Assembly (NCBI GenBank): GCA_949358305.1
Contig: OX442318.1
Location: 606,501-670,500, forward strand
Reading direction: 5' to 3'
Source of the DNA: Strigamia acuminata
Taxonomy: Eukaryota > Arthropoda > Chilopoda > Geophilomorpha > Linotaeniidae
DNA length: 64,000 nt
The position numbers and the translations under genes were made by a program. Below the pieces are notes generated by a model, which did no database searches, was not told the origin of the DNA, and saw only the letters and a list, made by a program, of their open reading frames with translations. Shown here in pieces: positions 1-13,505 of the stretch; position 1 is the first letter of the stretch, and each line of letters begins with the position of its first letter.

Positions 1-170
1 GGTCGCCGAGGTCGCGCTTCCACGACCAACGTCGTCGCGTGTCCCGAGGAAGTTGACGCGTTGCTCCGTCCCGGGGGAGCCGGGGTCGCAGGTGACGTCC
101 GAACGCGACCAAGCACGAATCGCCCGAGTCAACTTTGACGTCGTCCTGGGAGTCGCCACTCGCGATCTCC

Positions 171-201
171 TTCTGTTTTTCTTCTTCTTCTTCTTCTTCT
201 C
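171..201. repeat. (CTT)n microsatellite
   Basis: About seven uninterrupted TTC/CTT units in a T-rich run. Confidence 0.9.
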
Positions 202-2806
202 TCCAATTGCGGACGTTCCGAATAAAATAAAGAAAGAAACTTGTTTTATTGTCTTCAGTCGGGCGTTGTTGTTTGTCCGTTGGCAAGCGAGCGTTTGGCG
301 TTTGGCGTGATGGAGAGAGAAGAAGTGATCAATTTGTTGTCGATCAATTTGTCGTTGGCGTCGGTGGAGGTTAAGGGCGTTTGTTGCGCGCCAAACGGCG
401 ACGCTGTTTCCATCTTGATTGTTTAGCTCTTCGTCTTGATCGAAGGGGACTGGCGCGAATGGATCCGCGGGGCAATTTGTTCATTAGCGAGTGAGAGAGT
501 GAGAATGTCTCGGGACGCTGTGCAGCAGGCGCCATTTCTCACGGGGGAAAGAGAGGGTCAACGGAATTTGATTCTCGAACCGATGGCGGCAGTTGACAAT
601 TTGAACACGTGATTTGACACCTCCAATCTGATTAAGAGCGGAAGAATGGGCCAATACCGACACTGGCTGCAGCGAGCATCGCGGCCCCTGGAGACGGGCA
701 AAGGGGCTCCATTCAAGTGCACGCGGAGTGCAAACACGTGGCCGTCCCTCGGGGAAACGAACGCAGGTCCACTCTCCTCCCGAGGGTATCGCTCGGATGG
801 GGGTCTGCGGGGCCCAGATAGGGAGGGGGACAAAAATCCAGTGGGAAACGAGTCGTGCACAAACGGACAGACGCTCCACTAACGCATTTAGAGGTGCGGG
901 TGCCACTGTTTGCTCGTGGGCCGCACAAGGCTCCCCAATCAGCCGCCCACCCGTCCAGCCTCGGGTGCCGAGCACACTTGATTAGTACAATGAAGGATAG
1001 AAGGATAGAAGGAGGGTGGCCATCTTTAGTGCTTTGGTTTGGTTTGGTTGGCTTCTTGCTTGCTTGTTGATAGTGATGGCCGAGACGGAGACGGAGACCG
1101 AGACCGAGAGCGGCATGCAAACGAGGCTGGGGCTGGGTGAGGGGGTGAGGGTGGGGATCCCACAAAGTGAATATCAATGAGGGAGTCATTAGGGAAGGGA
1201 AAGGCATTTTGGCCGAAAGAAAGAACGTCCATCACGTGAAGAGCGGTGCGTGCCACCCTCAGGCGGTCGCGGTCGTCGATAGACAGCGACAGCGTTTGGT
1301 ATTGATTGCTTGACCCATTCGTTTTCCGCTCAAACTTTGTTTGCAGCGAGTTGTGGCTCGGCTTGGCTGGGCTCGCACTTGCTCGTTGGCAACAAGTGGT
1401 TTTCGTCTTGTGCCGGCCGGGCGCATTCATTCTCTTCGCTTCGCGTCTTTTCGCTCTTCTTTTTCGTTGTAATTTTTCACTTTTCTCGTCTGTTTCGTTT
1501 TGGTTCGTGGTTCGAAGATGTCCCTCGTTTTTGCGGGCTGTGGGACGACTTCCGTGTGAGTTTCGTTCGTGCATTCACGTTTAATATTACAACAATCTGT
1601 GAGTGTCTTATACATGTGGTCCCCTTGTAAGTGTTGGTGTCCTGTGCGGTTGCACCACTCGGTCCTACCTTGAGCCGGCCCTCACTCCTAGTTCGGTGCG
1701 ACGACTTTCTTGAAAAGCGCGTCGAGGTTGGTGCCAGATTGCACTCATTTGGCGTTGGATGTTCAACGGTGCATTTCCTCTTCTTGATTTTGCTTCATCC
1801 TCGTCTCGGTCACCTTCGTTTCGTTACGAGTTTCTTTTCTTTTTCTTTTCTTTAATTTTGTTTCTTTCTTCCATTTTTCTATATTATAAGTTCGATCAGT
1901 CGAGCGTTTCATTTGCCTCGGAAAACGCCGCGTTGGGCGGTAACGGCAGATCGGAGCAGTCGATCGATGCCAATTTGTTGCGATATAATACATGATGGAT
2001 TAAACTACGACTCTCCTCTGGCGTCTTAACACCCCGCGTTGACAGCGGAACGCGCGCCAAAAATAAATTCACCCTCAAAACACCCACCTACCGCATCTCT
2101 CTCTCTCGGAGTCGGAGCCCCCCCAGCCCGCCCAAACCTCGGGTGATCGATCAGCCCCTTGTGCCTAGCAATTTTAGGCAATTAGGCATGCGCAGACACG
2201 CCCCTGGAACTAGGTTTGTTTCTCACTCCCCCACTCGACTTCTCTCTGTCTTACACGCTCACTCGCCCCCCTGCCTCCCGCCCCCCGCCCTTCGCCCCGC
2301 GCTCACGAAAGTCATTCGTTTTGCTCGCTCGCAGCTTATTAAACCCGGGAAGGGTGTTGACCACCGCCCACCATCCATCATGACCCGCGTCTCAATTAAT
2401 CGCTCATCTTTTCGCTACAAGTTCGACATTTCCTTCGATTGGATGTTGCGTTCGTAAACTGCGAAGTGCGAACTGCGAACTGCGTGCGTTGCAATCGGTC
2501 GATGGCGCCAATGTCCCACCCCGAGTGGCCAAGAGCGACCGGCCGCCCCGACGAGGACGCAAATGAGGCGACGCTCGCGTTTCCATTGTGCGCGCTTCTA
2601 CCGCCTGCGAGGGTGGCGGGAGGTGAGGTGAGTGAGGTGCGGGGCGTCGAGTGAAGGAATTGGCAAAGGGGCGAGTGAGTGGAGTGCAGAGCGCCCAAAG
2701 AAAAGGCGAACGTAGTAAAAAGGCCGTAAAAGGACAGGGGGCTGTGACAGCACGTGCAATTAATGCGTGCGGACTCCCCGCTCGCGACACCCATGCAGAT
2801 CAATGA

Positions 2807-2807
2807 G

Positions 2808-2846
<39 letters not shown>
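2807..2846. repeat. (GAAA)n microsatellite
   Basis: About ten near-perfect GAAA units inside the Onecut intron. Confidence 0.95.
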
Positions 2847-3583
2847 GGGGGTGAATGAAGGGTTCGTCAAAAAACGGACTCTGATAAGGAGAATTAAGTC
2901 ATCGCCTTAGTGACAAGCTAATTAAAATTCACTCGATGAAGAAACAAAACGGGGGAGGGCGGGGGGGGGGCGCGATTTTCAAAGTTTTTTTTTTTTTTCG
3001 TTAGCCAATTACGGTATCTGAATAAATGGAGGAAAATAAGGTGGGGGTGGGTGGGTGGAATTTTTTTTTTTTTTTTTTTTTCAATTAGGGTGTCTGTAAA
3101 AGCCACCCAAGATCCCGTGGGGTTGGAGTCGCAGCGGGAAGAAAATTGAAAAAAGTTTTTTTTTTTATTTTTTTTTTTTTATTTTGTTTGAAAGGGGGAA
3201 AAAATTTCAATCAGTGATTAAGATGAGAAGGGGGAGGCGATGACAAGGCTCGTGACACGGCTAGGGTGGGGGTCCTTAAAAGTAAAAGCGCGCTCTCTTG
3301 ACAGCAGCGTCTGTTCTCGTGTCTCCACTTGTCCACTCGTTTTGGGGTGATGTAGGGGAGAAGTGACATTTCTACACTTTTTTGTTTTTAAGGCTTTTTT
3401 GCGCCTTTTTTCTTGTTTTTTCTCGGTGGTTTCATGCATTAATCGCTGCACGTATCTGGAATAATGCACGTGCGTTCTGTTTTTGGTTTTTATCCACCAT
3501 TTTGAATTTTTTTTTTTCCCCCATTTTGAACAATTTTTAAATTTTTTTTTTTTTTTTAGTAATTTGATTTGGGGGTAACTTAC

Positions 3584-3660
3584 CGTCTCCCCTCCACCAG
3601 CAGTGAGGGTGGGTGGCTGAGGGTGCGGGGGCGTCAGGACACTTACCTGTAAAGACACAA
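3584..3660 (-). promoter_or_regulatory. Recursive splice site with RS exon (distal)
   Basis: On the minus strand a T-rich tract ending in tttacag runs directly into gtaagtgt. The junction lies between 3647 and 3646, giving an acceptor and a near-consensus donor with no exon between them (CAG|GTAAGT). A second good donor, ACG|gtaagt, lies downstream in the transcript (gt at 3583-3582) and would define a 63-base cryptic exon, 3584-3646. Recursive splice points of long animal introns are known to have this juxtaposed form and often a downstream donor for exon definition. It sits about 9.9 kb beyond the other such site in this intron. Use in vivo is inferred. Confidence 0.5.
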
Positions 3661-3704
3661 TCAAATCCATCAGCCCACACACATTACATCATACAAAATA
3701 AATT

Positions 3705-3784
3705 AGAAATAAATAAATAAATAAATGCATGATCAAAAAAGTGTGTGGTGATAATTAGAAACAAATGAATAAATAAATAAATAA
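3705..3784. repeat. Two (AAAT)n runs
   Basis: Short AAAT repeats at about 3705-3727 and 3766-3785, separated by 40 bases of related AT-rich sequence. Confidence 0.8.
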
Positions 3785-5157
3785 AGTTAGTAAGGGTTTT
3801 TTTTGGGTAGGGTTTGGTAGGAAGTTGCTATACAATTCGGCCTGAATTTGTTTGGACGGAGTTTTTGGATTCTGGCTGCGGCAGCAGGTCGACCTTTCCC
3901 CGCATGAAAACACAATCGCAGTCGGTTAAAAAAAATATTTTTTTAAATTCAAATTTTGATTTTTTTTTTACTTATTAAATAGTAGTATTAGAGTGGATTT
4001 GACTTAATCTTATCAAACTTATGAAGTAAGTCCCCTAAGTTAAGAACCTGAAATTTCCTGACAGCGCATAAGTTAATTCGCACGTCCAGCTGTTGTACTT
4101 TTCAAAGCAAGATTAAAAATTCAACCTTAAATGCACCTTTATTAATTTCTAATGAAAAGAAAAAGAGATTAAAAGTATTTTGTTTAATTAGTAGGGTCAG
4201 GATAAACGCACAAATGCATACAATATATTTATATCGAATAAAAAGCCGAAATCGTCTATAAATGCGTATTTTCCGAAAATCAGAAATAAATGCATAAATC
4301 GCCATTTTTCCGGGAAAAAATGCTGGACTTACGAACAATTCTAACGAAACGCAGAAGGAGCGTCGGTCAAGCGACGTTTCGTGAAAGTTTTTGATATTTG
4401 GCGTGGGTTTCTTTTTTTTTGCTTTTAATATAATTTTTGTTATTGGCCGCAGTAAATAAAGGGGTGAAAATTGACCACTCGTCGCACGGAGGGTGCAAAT
4501 GGGTGTGACCGGCGAGGGTAATTGTATGCAAATCCAATAAGACTCGCAGCAGAGGTTCGGGCCGTCGGGGCAAGCCATCAAACTGCTCGTGGCCACAGCT
4601 GCGAGCTCTTTTCGGTTGCGCAAAAAGTGCACCGCGATCGAAAAGTGAGAGAAAAGAAAGAGAAAAGGGGGCCGGGAAGGGGGCGCCTTCATTTCGGAGA
4701 CAAAATCGTCCTCCATAAATCTAGACCCGCGGCCATTTTCGATCCTTGACCAAGTGGCTGCACGTGGAACCCCCTCGGGGTCATTTGGAGTTTGCCGATT
4801 GATTTTGACTTTTCTCTCATATGAGTTCCGAGTATCGGATATGAAAAAAAAAAAAAAAAAAAAGGAAAAAAAGAAAATAAGAAATGAAAAGTCGGCGTTC
4901 CTCCGCAATTAAGGAGATGGCCAAAGTCCCCCCAGCGACTGACCAATATGCCAAGTCGGGATTCCCGACCCCCACGCACGATCCAATATTATTTCTCATT
5001 TTTGTTCTGATTAAAAATTCAAGTTTGCAACAAAGTTTTGTTCTCCATCTAGCCATTCTAGACACGAGGGTTCGGTTCTGCGCGTAACTGCAGGCGGAAT
5101 GAAGTTAGAGCACAACAACAGTGCAACAGCAGTGGATTATTGATATTTCTCTGCACA

Positions 5158-5176
5158 GAGAGAGAGAGAGATATAT
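5158..5176. repeat. (GA)n then (TA)n run
   Basis: Gagagagagaga followed by tatata. It is one of several GA/CT dinucleotide runs in the Onecut intron; others are at 5543-5553, 5815-5832, 11083-11113 and 18783-18820. Confidence 0.85.
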
Positions 5177-6955
5177 AAAGATTTATTCTGTTTGTAATTA
5201 TAATTTAGTTGGCGCGTTGTAATTCTTTTGTTTTCGACGCGGACGGACACATTGATAGTTTGGAAAATCGAAACACCTCCTGGAGGATTATCGCGCAACT
5301 TAATAAAAAGAGAAGTAAATTCGGTTAAAAAATGCGAGATTTCTCCCTCTCTTTATCTCTCATTTCCATGTGGAGCGTCTGCAGCGTCTGCACGCATTTG
5401 CTTTTCAAATCAGCAAAACTTGTAATGTGATAAATGGCCGCGTTCGAATATTAACCCTTCTTCGCCTCTCGACGGAGGGTCCTCGAACGAACAGTGTCTG
5501 TCAGCCGCACTCTTGTCCACCGATCCGATACGGGATGTCGGATGAGAGAGAGAGAGTTGGGGTGGGGGTCTTGTGGGGGGGAGTGTGGGGGTGCACGCCG
5601 CACACGTCCTGCCACGCGCACTCGGCGTTCGTCTCCGGCAACACAATGCGGAGCGAGCGATGGGACCGGCTGATTGCAGCGTTCGCTTTCGTCTATCGAG
5701 CGTTTTAGAGATTGAAAAAAAAATTTCGCCGCTCGCGGTTTCATTTTTATTGTAATTTCTCTCTCTCTGCCTCTCCGCCATCCCTCAAAACCCCCGCACA
5801 CAACTCGTGGTATTCTCTCTCTCTCTCTCTCTCCCCCTGCTTTCCGTCATTGCGTTCTCCTAATTGCGTCATCACGCCCGCGACGCCCTTGCCCGATACA
5901 AACGCAATTGCGCTAATGACGTACACCAACGGGGGCCGCCGACTGCAGCGCGCAACCAACCAGCCAACAATCCGAGAAATTGACGGATTTTACATATTTG
6001 TTTGATTGACAAGTTGTTCTCTTTGGACCTCTTCCACCAGGGGTCTCGAGTTGCCGCTCGTTTACTGTTTACCGTGTTGGTGCGCGGCGGCTTGCACTAC
6101 TTTTGCGTTGCCCCTCTGCGCCAATTACGGCCATTGTCCCCCCAACGCAACGCAACACCCGACCGAGCCGCCCTTCTTCTCACAAATCTCTCGAGAATTG
6201 AATTAGTCGCATTGTGCAGCGCCATCAATTGACAATTAACACCAACTTTTACCTCATTGGCCCAATTTGCTCTCGCCAAACAATTTAAGGCAAAAACTTG
6301 TTTCAACCCAAAATCGGTCCCGAAAAAGTTGAAGAAAAAAGAGGAGAAATTTGCGTTGATTTAGGTTCGTTTTGTTTTGACCGATCACTTGTTGAAGCGT
6401 CGCTGAGGGACAGCCAGTCAGCCAGCGAATGCTGAGACGAACGCCATCTGCTTTGTTTGATGCGAGCCCATTAGCACCCTATCGTCTTGTTTCTTCTTTT
6501 GTTCTTGGCACGTGCAAACAGGGTCGTAATACGCGTCACCCACCCATCCACCCACCTATCCACCCGGCCCGCACTGCCAGCCCTCCCCTCGAAGCTCTTC
6601 GTCAGACGCGAGATAAGGAAGCGTCTTATTAATAGCTGAGATGGTGGCGCGAAAAAAGAGCACACACAAATGGGTGGTGCAACATTCATAATTAATCTTG
6701 CAGAAGAAAGTGATAAGAAGAAGGGAAAATGATTTTCAATTGATTCGTCAGCCAATGAGCAGTCGCGGGACGCATATGGAGCAGCAAAAGGATGGACAAG
6801 AGAGAGCTAATTGACGAGCAAAAAGGGTTAAGTTAAAGGTCGCTAAAGCTAAAGCGAAAAAAACGTCGAAGAAAAAGTGGAGAAATCAAAATCAATCAAT
6901 TTCACACCGTTTACTAAACTTATGAAATCGGAGAAATTTTAGCATGGAAGCATTA

Positions 6956-7039
6956 CATCTTAGACTTCTAAACCCCTTCTACACGTATATAGAGATACAT
7001 CTTAGACTTCTAAACCCCTTCTACACGTATATAGAGATA
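6956..7039. repeat. Perfect 42-base tandem duplication
   Basis: A 42-base unit starting catcttagacttc and ending tagagata occurs twice head to tail with no mismatch, which points to a recent local duplication. Confidence 0.95.
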
Positions 7040-10000
7040 CATCTGTCCGTCTAAAATTCCTTATTGAAAGTATGCTGAGTTCATTGCCGTTGCCCGTTTG
7101 GCTCTAGCTGCTTTCGTTTTGGAGGAATTGATGCGGACAGACGGACAGAACCGTTTTATTAGACTTTCTAAACATAGGGTTAAGAAGGTTGCCAACTGCT
7201 TTCAATTCTAGGTTTTGCAGCCCTAAAGTTTGATCTTGCGACGTGTAGAATTAGAGTGAGGAGGCAAAGGGTTAAACGGTGGAAGAATGCAGCAGCGGCA
7301 GGTGGACACTGATGGGAGGGACGGGGAAGAAAAGAGGGCGGTTTGAATTGTATCAGTGGTTGCAGGGGTGGTCTGCTGGTCTCCCCTTTTCCCCTAGGGT
7401 TGCAAATGGCCGATAGAGACGCCACAGTGCCCTCGCTCGCTACAAAGGCACCCGCGGGTCCCCGACGATCAAAGAGCACATGGCCGGGGTTTATGAGCGA
7501 CTATAAACGCCCCAAGACGAGTTATCAAGAAAATTTATATAAAAAAAGACGGAGGGGAAAAAAATGTGACTTTAAAAAAAAATGGAGGAGGAAGCGAACG
7601 GCGAACGCGCGGGGACGCTGCTTGGTTCAAGTTGGTTGTGTGGGAATTGTGGCACATGCCTTTCCTAAAGGGGGTGTCTAATCTTCATCCTATTATTTCT
7701 GCCACGATGCCGAACCCCCTTTTCTACACCCCCACTCATCCTCGTGCGCGTTGGAGGGGTCTGCGCGTTCTTCGCTATAATTACGCAAGATGACAGACGC
7801 CTGCGGGCGCAGCTGCTGCCCGCCCCTCGATGCCCCCGCATGCAAATGAGAACTCGTCACCCCCTTCCCATACACCCTCGCCTGAATCGAATGTCGGGTC
7901 GTGGGGTCAGCGTGTGCACCCCTCCAGGGGTTCATCATATTTTTTTTTATTGCAAATGTATTGTGGGACGAGGAATGTGTTGCTTGCGCGACTCCCTAAA
8001 TACTCCGCACGTGTAAATATGCTTGTAAAGGTCACACTAAATGCAATCATCCGCCGGAGAAACGACTCATTTAATGGCGGGCATTTTTTCTTTGTTTTAT
8101 CAGCTTGTTGAATTGGCGCTAAGTGCAACTGATTTGTGTGCGAACCAATGCTCAAAGCCCGTTTAAATGCTGAAACACTGCTATCTGCCTGCGAAGATGC
8201 TCTAGGTAGGCTACGTGAGGCTAATGAGAGAGAGGGTTGGAGGAAACATGTCAATTATCGTGGATGCTTGTCTAGACAATCAGTTATCGGGATTGATAAG
8301 GACTGAAATGCAAATGGGTGCCAAAAACAGCAATAAAGCGTCGTGAAAAAGTGGGACAACAGAAAGCACGCACTAGAGTGGTTTTTCAAGTGGTTTAAGC
8401 AACCTGCTTCTGGTTTTTACAACCGACTTTGAAAATCATCGCTCGGGCTTTCGTAGGTTGGCGTGTTTTTATCTTCTGTTTTTGCTGTTTATAGAAACAC
8501 CGTCGACTATGTAAACGGAATGTAAACGCATTATGTCTAGTTCTAAGGGGAACGTTTTATCCAGTTGGAGAAATGCACACTTTTCACTTATTGCTATAAA
8601 GGTTTCATTTACGGTGGTAATCGACTGAAAAGTCGTAACAGTCCAGCTAAGTACTAACCCCTGAAAGAAAGCTAACTTCGTGTAACCACCAGCGCCGGCT
8701 TGAACAGTGCAATCACACGGGGCGTCAAAACTCAACGATTTGCTGTAAATTATTGAAATCTAGCATCGGCCATCGAAAGATCTACGGAGTCGTTCCTAGT
8801 ACCTGCTGAAGATGGCCAAGAGGACCCAAAGTGCTTTGGAAATAATAACCGACCGGAGTGGGCAACCTAGAGCTACACTGAAGGAGTCGGAGGGAGTGTG
8901 TTCTCTCCTGGTCCGAACGAACGGGATAACTCGTTGAACCTTATTTGTGATATGTGCTGGAGCTGAAATTATCCTCAATGAACGAGGAATTTCCAGTAAG
9001 CACGAGTCATAAGCTCGCTGTAATTATGTTTCCGCTCTTTGTACATATTTTTACTAAGACCCGGGTCTAATACTACTGCGGAATATAAAATATTCCATGT
9101 GCGCAACTGTCATGTAAACAGGGATGACGAGGATTATTCGAGTAGTGAATAATCCCTCGCAGAAGGTTGTTTAATTCGAGTGAACTCAAACTATTTTTAT
9201 TGCGCATGTAAACGTAGTATTAGTGAAATGATCTTTTCCACCTCTGGGTCCTTCTTGTCAATGCGTTAATTTGTTACTTTATAAAAATGTCTCATTTGAC
9301 TCGACATTCGCCACACCTGTCACTACCGGGAAAAATACCTCATGCTGCAATGTCGATTACTTTGGCATAATGGATCGACACTAAATGACACGCCAAGAGA
9401 AACATTTGCTTTAGTGGCGCCTACAAGTTGTCCGGACAGTGGCTGACAAACACAGCGGTACATAACTTGCGTCTCCGTTGATGGGGTAGTAACTAGCTTT
9501 CTTATCTAGTGCCATTGCGAATCGAAGATGGTGTCCGGGCGGCTTTTTGTCGACTCGGCTTTTTCTAAGTGGGTCAAGATGTGTGGGCGTTTTATCTCGC
9601 CTCTGTGTCAACACCCACGCTCGCCTCGTTATAACCGTCGTCCGTCGAGTACGCTCTTGGACGCCAGTCCGAGCGAGCGTGTCACGCTCTGCCGCCTAAA
9701 TCGGACCTGCTTGCGCATGCGTGGCTGACCACATGCGACCGATGCGTTGATCCCGCATCCACTTTTTCCCTTCCCATTCCCACCCACTAAAATTATCACC
9801 GATGCAACGCATAACTTGCCTCGATTTTCAAACAGCGGGCAGCAGGACGAGCGAGATAAAAATAAAAATAACCCTTTCACTGTCGGCTTTTTATGTTCGC
9901 ATAGACTCAGTTATCTTTAAATCTGATCGTGTAACAGTTTTCCAGAAAAGACACGTTGGTGTTTAGACTATTTTTCAGTCTAGAAACACCAGGTACTTTG

Positions 10001-11079
10001 TCCCCACATGATTGGAACAGTGTTCGATTATATTTACATTATTTGGAAAACTAAATTCCAGATGTACGAGGTAGATTTTGGTGCTGGGCAAGGGACGCCT
10101 GAGTTTTATTAGCCCAGGGCGCTGAAAAGTGTAAAGACGGCCCTGCGTAACATCCGTCGGACCCGTGCACGTAAAAAGTAAATACTTCAATCAGATACTG
10201 ATGTACCAACGACACTTAGTACCGAAAGCGGTCGAAATAGATCGACAACCATTTTGTTGTTCCAGATAATCAGAATGCATTATGGATAAGTCACACGTGA
10301 CTCATGTTTACCAGAAAACTAATGCCATGTAAACGGATAAGTAAAATGCGAATTTTAACTTATCTGGACAACTGAGTATACGTGATAATTGACTCTCAAT
10401 GTTAAGCAGAAGGTATATTCGATAGTGCAAGGTTTGATCCAAGCCCAGCGAGCAAAAGGACAACGGTACGACAAGCATTGGAATGTGCGCAAGTTTGTCT
10501 CGAGATTTTTTTTTCTCTCGTGCGGGGTCGTGAAGAAGGGGAAGCGGCTTTTTTGGGTTGCCTTTGTTTGTGAATCTGCTTGGAAATCAAATTAACTTTT
10601 TAAACAATGAAATCTACGCACCACGGAACTCGATCGAAGACCAGACGCGGGAGTCGCATGTAGGTGAGGGTGGGTGGGGGTCACGAACGAGACTTTTTTT
10701 TATTTTAACTCGAAAAATGAAAAGAAGGAAGGAAGGAAGGAATGATGCTTAGCGAAGCGTTTGCTCAATTTGTGGCCAGCAAAACAAGGCCGCGGGGCGC
10801 ATGTACTTGGGACGCCGGAGGAACCCTTTGGACGAAAAGACGCCGGGGGAGGGTCAACGAGGCGAAACTAATGGATTCGTGTATGGGGTTAAGTAAGGTG
10901 GGGGTTTTGCCGAGGGGTGGCGCGATGACGACGGAGGGGGTTAGCAAGAAAGAATGGCGAAATCTTCCTGGGAACGCGCGCAGCAGAGAAAGACGCTTCC
11001 TTCTCCCGGCACCTGCAAATCCCAATTACGGGCCCCAAGGCGATTACTACGCGGGGGGACGCCGGGAATCTGGAGAGGG

Positions 11080-11082
<3 letters not shown>

Positions 11083-11113
<31 letters not shown>
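11083..11113. repeat. (GA)n microsatellite
   Basis: About fifteen GA units inside the Onecut intron. Confidence 0.95.
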
Positions 11114-11115
<2 letters not shown>

Positions 11116-11479
11116 CGCGCTTGGTCCGAACGCGCCAACCCTCGAGCGCCAACCCTCACGGAGAAAGAAAATACAAAATGGAGTATAAGTTATATATTAT
11201 ATTGGCGTTCATTTTGTGACAGTTTATTAATGGAAAGCGGCGTTAATAATTGAGATATCGGGATATCGGTTCGCGGATCCGATCGAGCATCCCTTCGGGC
11301 ATCAAACGTCGATCAAAAGCGCGCCCGACCGAGAACGAATCAAACATCAACACTTTTGACACTTTGTTTGGCCAGTTCGCGTTCCGGCTAAGGCTGCTCT
11401 TTACTTTTGCCAAATGCCCAACACCCACACGCGGATCAGTAAATAAAATAAATCAGAACATTCAAATTCAAATTCAAAA

Positions 11480-11612
11480 ACTCGATTCGTTATAACGACA
11501 ATTCGTTGTATCGAAATATTTTTTAACATCGTGGTCTATGGCCAGCCAACCAAACCAGCCATTTTTAGGTATTTGTTATATCGATAATTCGTTATATCGC
11601 GATTCGTTATAA
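11480..11612. repeat. TTCGTTATATCGA-type repeat cluster
   Basis: Four to five variants of attcgttatatcga/attcgttataacga are clustered in both orientations around a 60-base spacer (11520-11575). The arrangement resembles the subterminal repeats of a small non-autonomous DNA transposon, but no clear ends or target-site duplication are visible. Confidence 0.4.
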
Positions 11613-11751
11613 ACCGTAAAGCGCAACTAATTCGTGTATAAAGTAGCGCTTTGCGAAGTTGCGAAGGAAACTCAATTCTTTCTCAAGTTTGTCTTAAAGA
11701 TGAACGGCTATCGTTTGGATTGAACCTTCACTCCTCCGAGTGTTTAATGAA

Positions 11752-11922
11752 TGAAATGAATGGAATGGAATGGAATGAATGTAGCGAGTTGAGTTTTGGC
11801 GAATTCGTCACCAGGCGGCAACAGGGTCCGCGCGCTGTGCACGAAAGTGGAGTTGAGAAAATGGAAGCAGCTTTTTCTTTCTTTCTTTCTCTTTCTCTTT
11901 CTCTTTCTGTTTCTCTTTTTCT
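11752..11922. repeat. (GGAAT)n and (CTTT)n runs
   Basis: A short aatgaatggaatggaatgg run lies at 11752-11780. A CTTTCT-rich run with interruptions lies at 11875-11922. Confidence 0.85.
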
Positions 11923-12459
11923 CTCTGCGTGATTCAGTGAGACGTGAGCGAGAATGGAGATGGGGGTGGGACAAAAAAAGGACGCGGGAATCGGAGCAGG
12001 TGGAGAAAGGGAGAGGTGATGCGCTCCCTCTTTCACAAATGGACGAGGGCGAGGACGCGCGCGTTCATGCACCCAAACTGCAGCGAAATGTGGTGCTAAG
12101 CTGAAATCGATAGAAATTCAGGCCGATTTGATTTTAATTACCGAGCAACTTTTATTCACCTGCATTGACCTTGAACAGCTGCGAAGGAAGGTTGTTTTGG
12201 GCCGGGGTGGGGTGCGCGAACCAAGTGGGAGGCGAAAGGGGTCACGCAAGACACGCGGCGAGCGAGCGACGCGTGAAAAGTGAAAGGCGAAAAGCGAAAA
12301 GCGAACGGCGAGGAGGTGTTGCACGTGGCGTCGTCATGGCGACTTGCCCGTGACCAAAACACTGCGCAGGGTGGGGTCACGTGGCGGCTGCTGCCATCGG
12401 GCGGCCAAATTGGGAATTAATCAACACGACGTCACGCACCTCTTTATTCCCCATCAAAC

Positions 12460-12498
12460 GGAATCAAATGGAATCAAATGGAATCAAATGGAATCAAA
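12460..12498. repeat. 10-base tandem repeat (GGAATCAAAT)x4
   Basis: Four near-perfect copies of ggaatcaaat. Confidence 0.9.
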
Positions 12499-12588
12499 GA
12501 GAAAAGAAGCAACACAACACTAAACTCCGCCTCGTGCTTCACTGCACTGCACCCGCTTCCCTCCTCCCATTTTACATCATTTCTCCAC

Positions 12589-12643
12589 CATTTTTACACC
12601 GTTTTTACACCGATTTTACACCGATTTTACACCGTTTTTACAG
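12589..12643. repeat. 11-base tandem repeat x5
   Basis: Five units of the form cgattttacac or cgtttttacac. Confidence 0.9.
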
Positions 12644-13505
12644 TCTCAACAATAGCTCCGCGTGCGCGACAACTCGTTTCGTCTCGTTTTCGTTTTATCT
12701 CCGTTTTGTTTTGCTAATAAACGCGAGTTTTGTTCGCATGTGTTGAAAGCCAGAAATTTCGGTTCATTTTCCCCCTCTGGTTTGCTCCGTTTCCATGGCA
12801 ACCGCGTAGGCGTGGATGGTGGCGTTCCCACGTTGGGTCCGCGACCTCCCCCCTCCCCCCTCCTCCTCTGCCTTGTTCCACCCTGGCATCGGGATAATGG
12901 GCGCGGTCGGTGCTTATCAAGCTCGCGCACTCCCCCACACATGCGCCACTAGTCCGTGACGTCATCCCTCGACGATTCTTAGACAATAACGAGCAAATAT
13001 TTTAGCCCCAACCCCCAGTTTGCCGCCCCCCCAGCCGAAATATGGCCGCCGACAAGGCTTAAAGCCGGCCGGTTGCCATGGCAACCGTGCTAACGACCCC
13101 TTAAACCCGCGTCGAGGTGCTTTCTTCACCTGCCCATCGTTGTTTTTACTTTTAATTCGCCCTTCCCCACCCCCAATTTGCTGATAATTCCCTTCCCCCT
13201 TTTGGGCCTCTTTGGTTCCCTTTGGTTTCCCCCCACTTTTAATTAATTTGGGTGGGAAATGAGGGCCGCGAATAATGTATGGCCGCGCGTTTGCTTGCCA
13301 AGTGAGGAAGGGTCTGCCAAATGCAGCGAGTGACCCAACAAAACGCCGTTGCCATGGCGATGATGGCGTGGCCTCCATTTTTGTTGTGACAGGGAAGCTC
13401 GCTAGTCGTCATGACGACGCACAACAGGAATTTTCGGTCCAAAATGATTGCAACACGAGTGGGTGGGGTTGGGGAAAGGGGCTATGGTTAGAGGGACACC
13501 CTTAC

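Noticed and set aside
3218-3682. A 154-codon minus-strand frame reading through the 3646 splice-like site
   Set aside because: It contains Lys runs from poly-T. The frame reads straight across a strong acceptor/donor pair and matches no family.
4102-4908. A 268-codon minus-strand frame
   Set aside because: Low complexity, poly-Phe from a poly-A run, no domain, no splice context. It lies in the Onecut intron.
10742-11188. A 148-codon plus-strand frame
   Set aside because: It depends on the (GA)n microsatellite being read as Arg-Glu repeats; the opposite strand is equally open.
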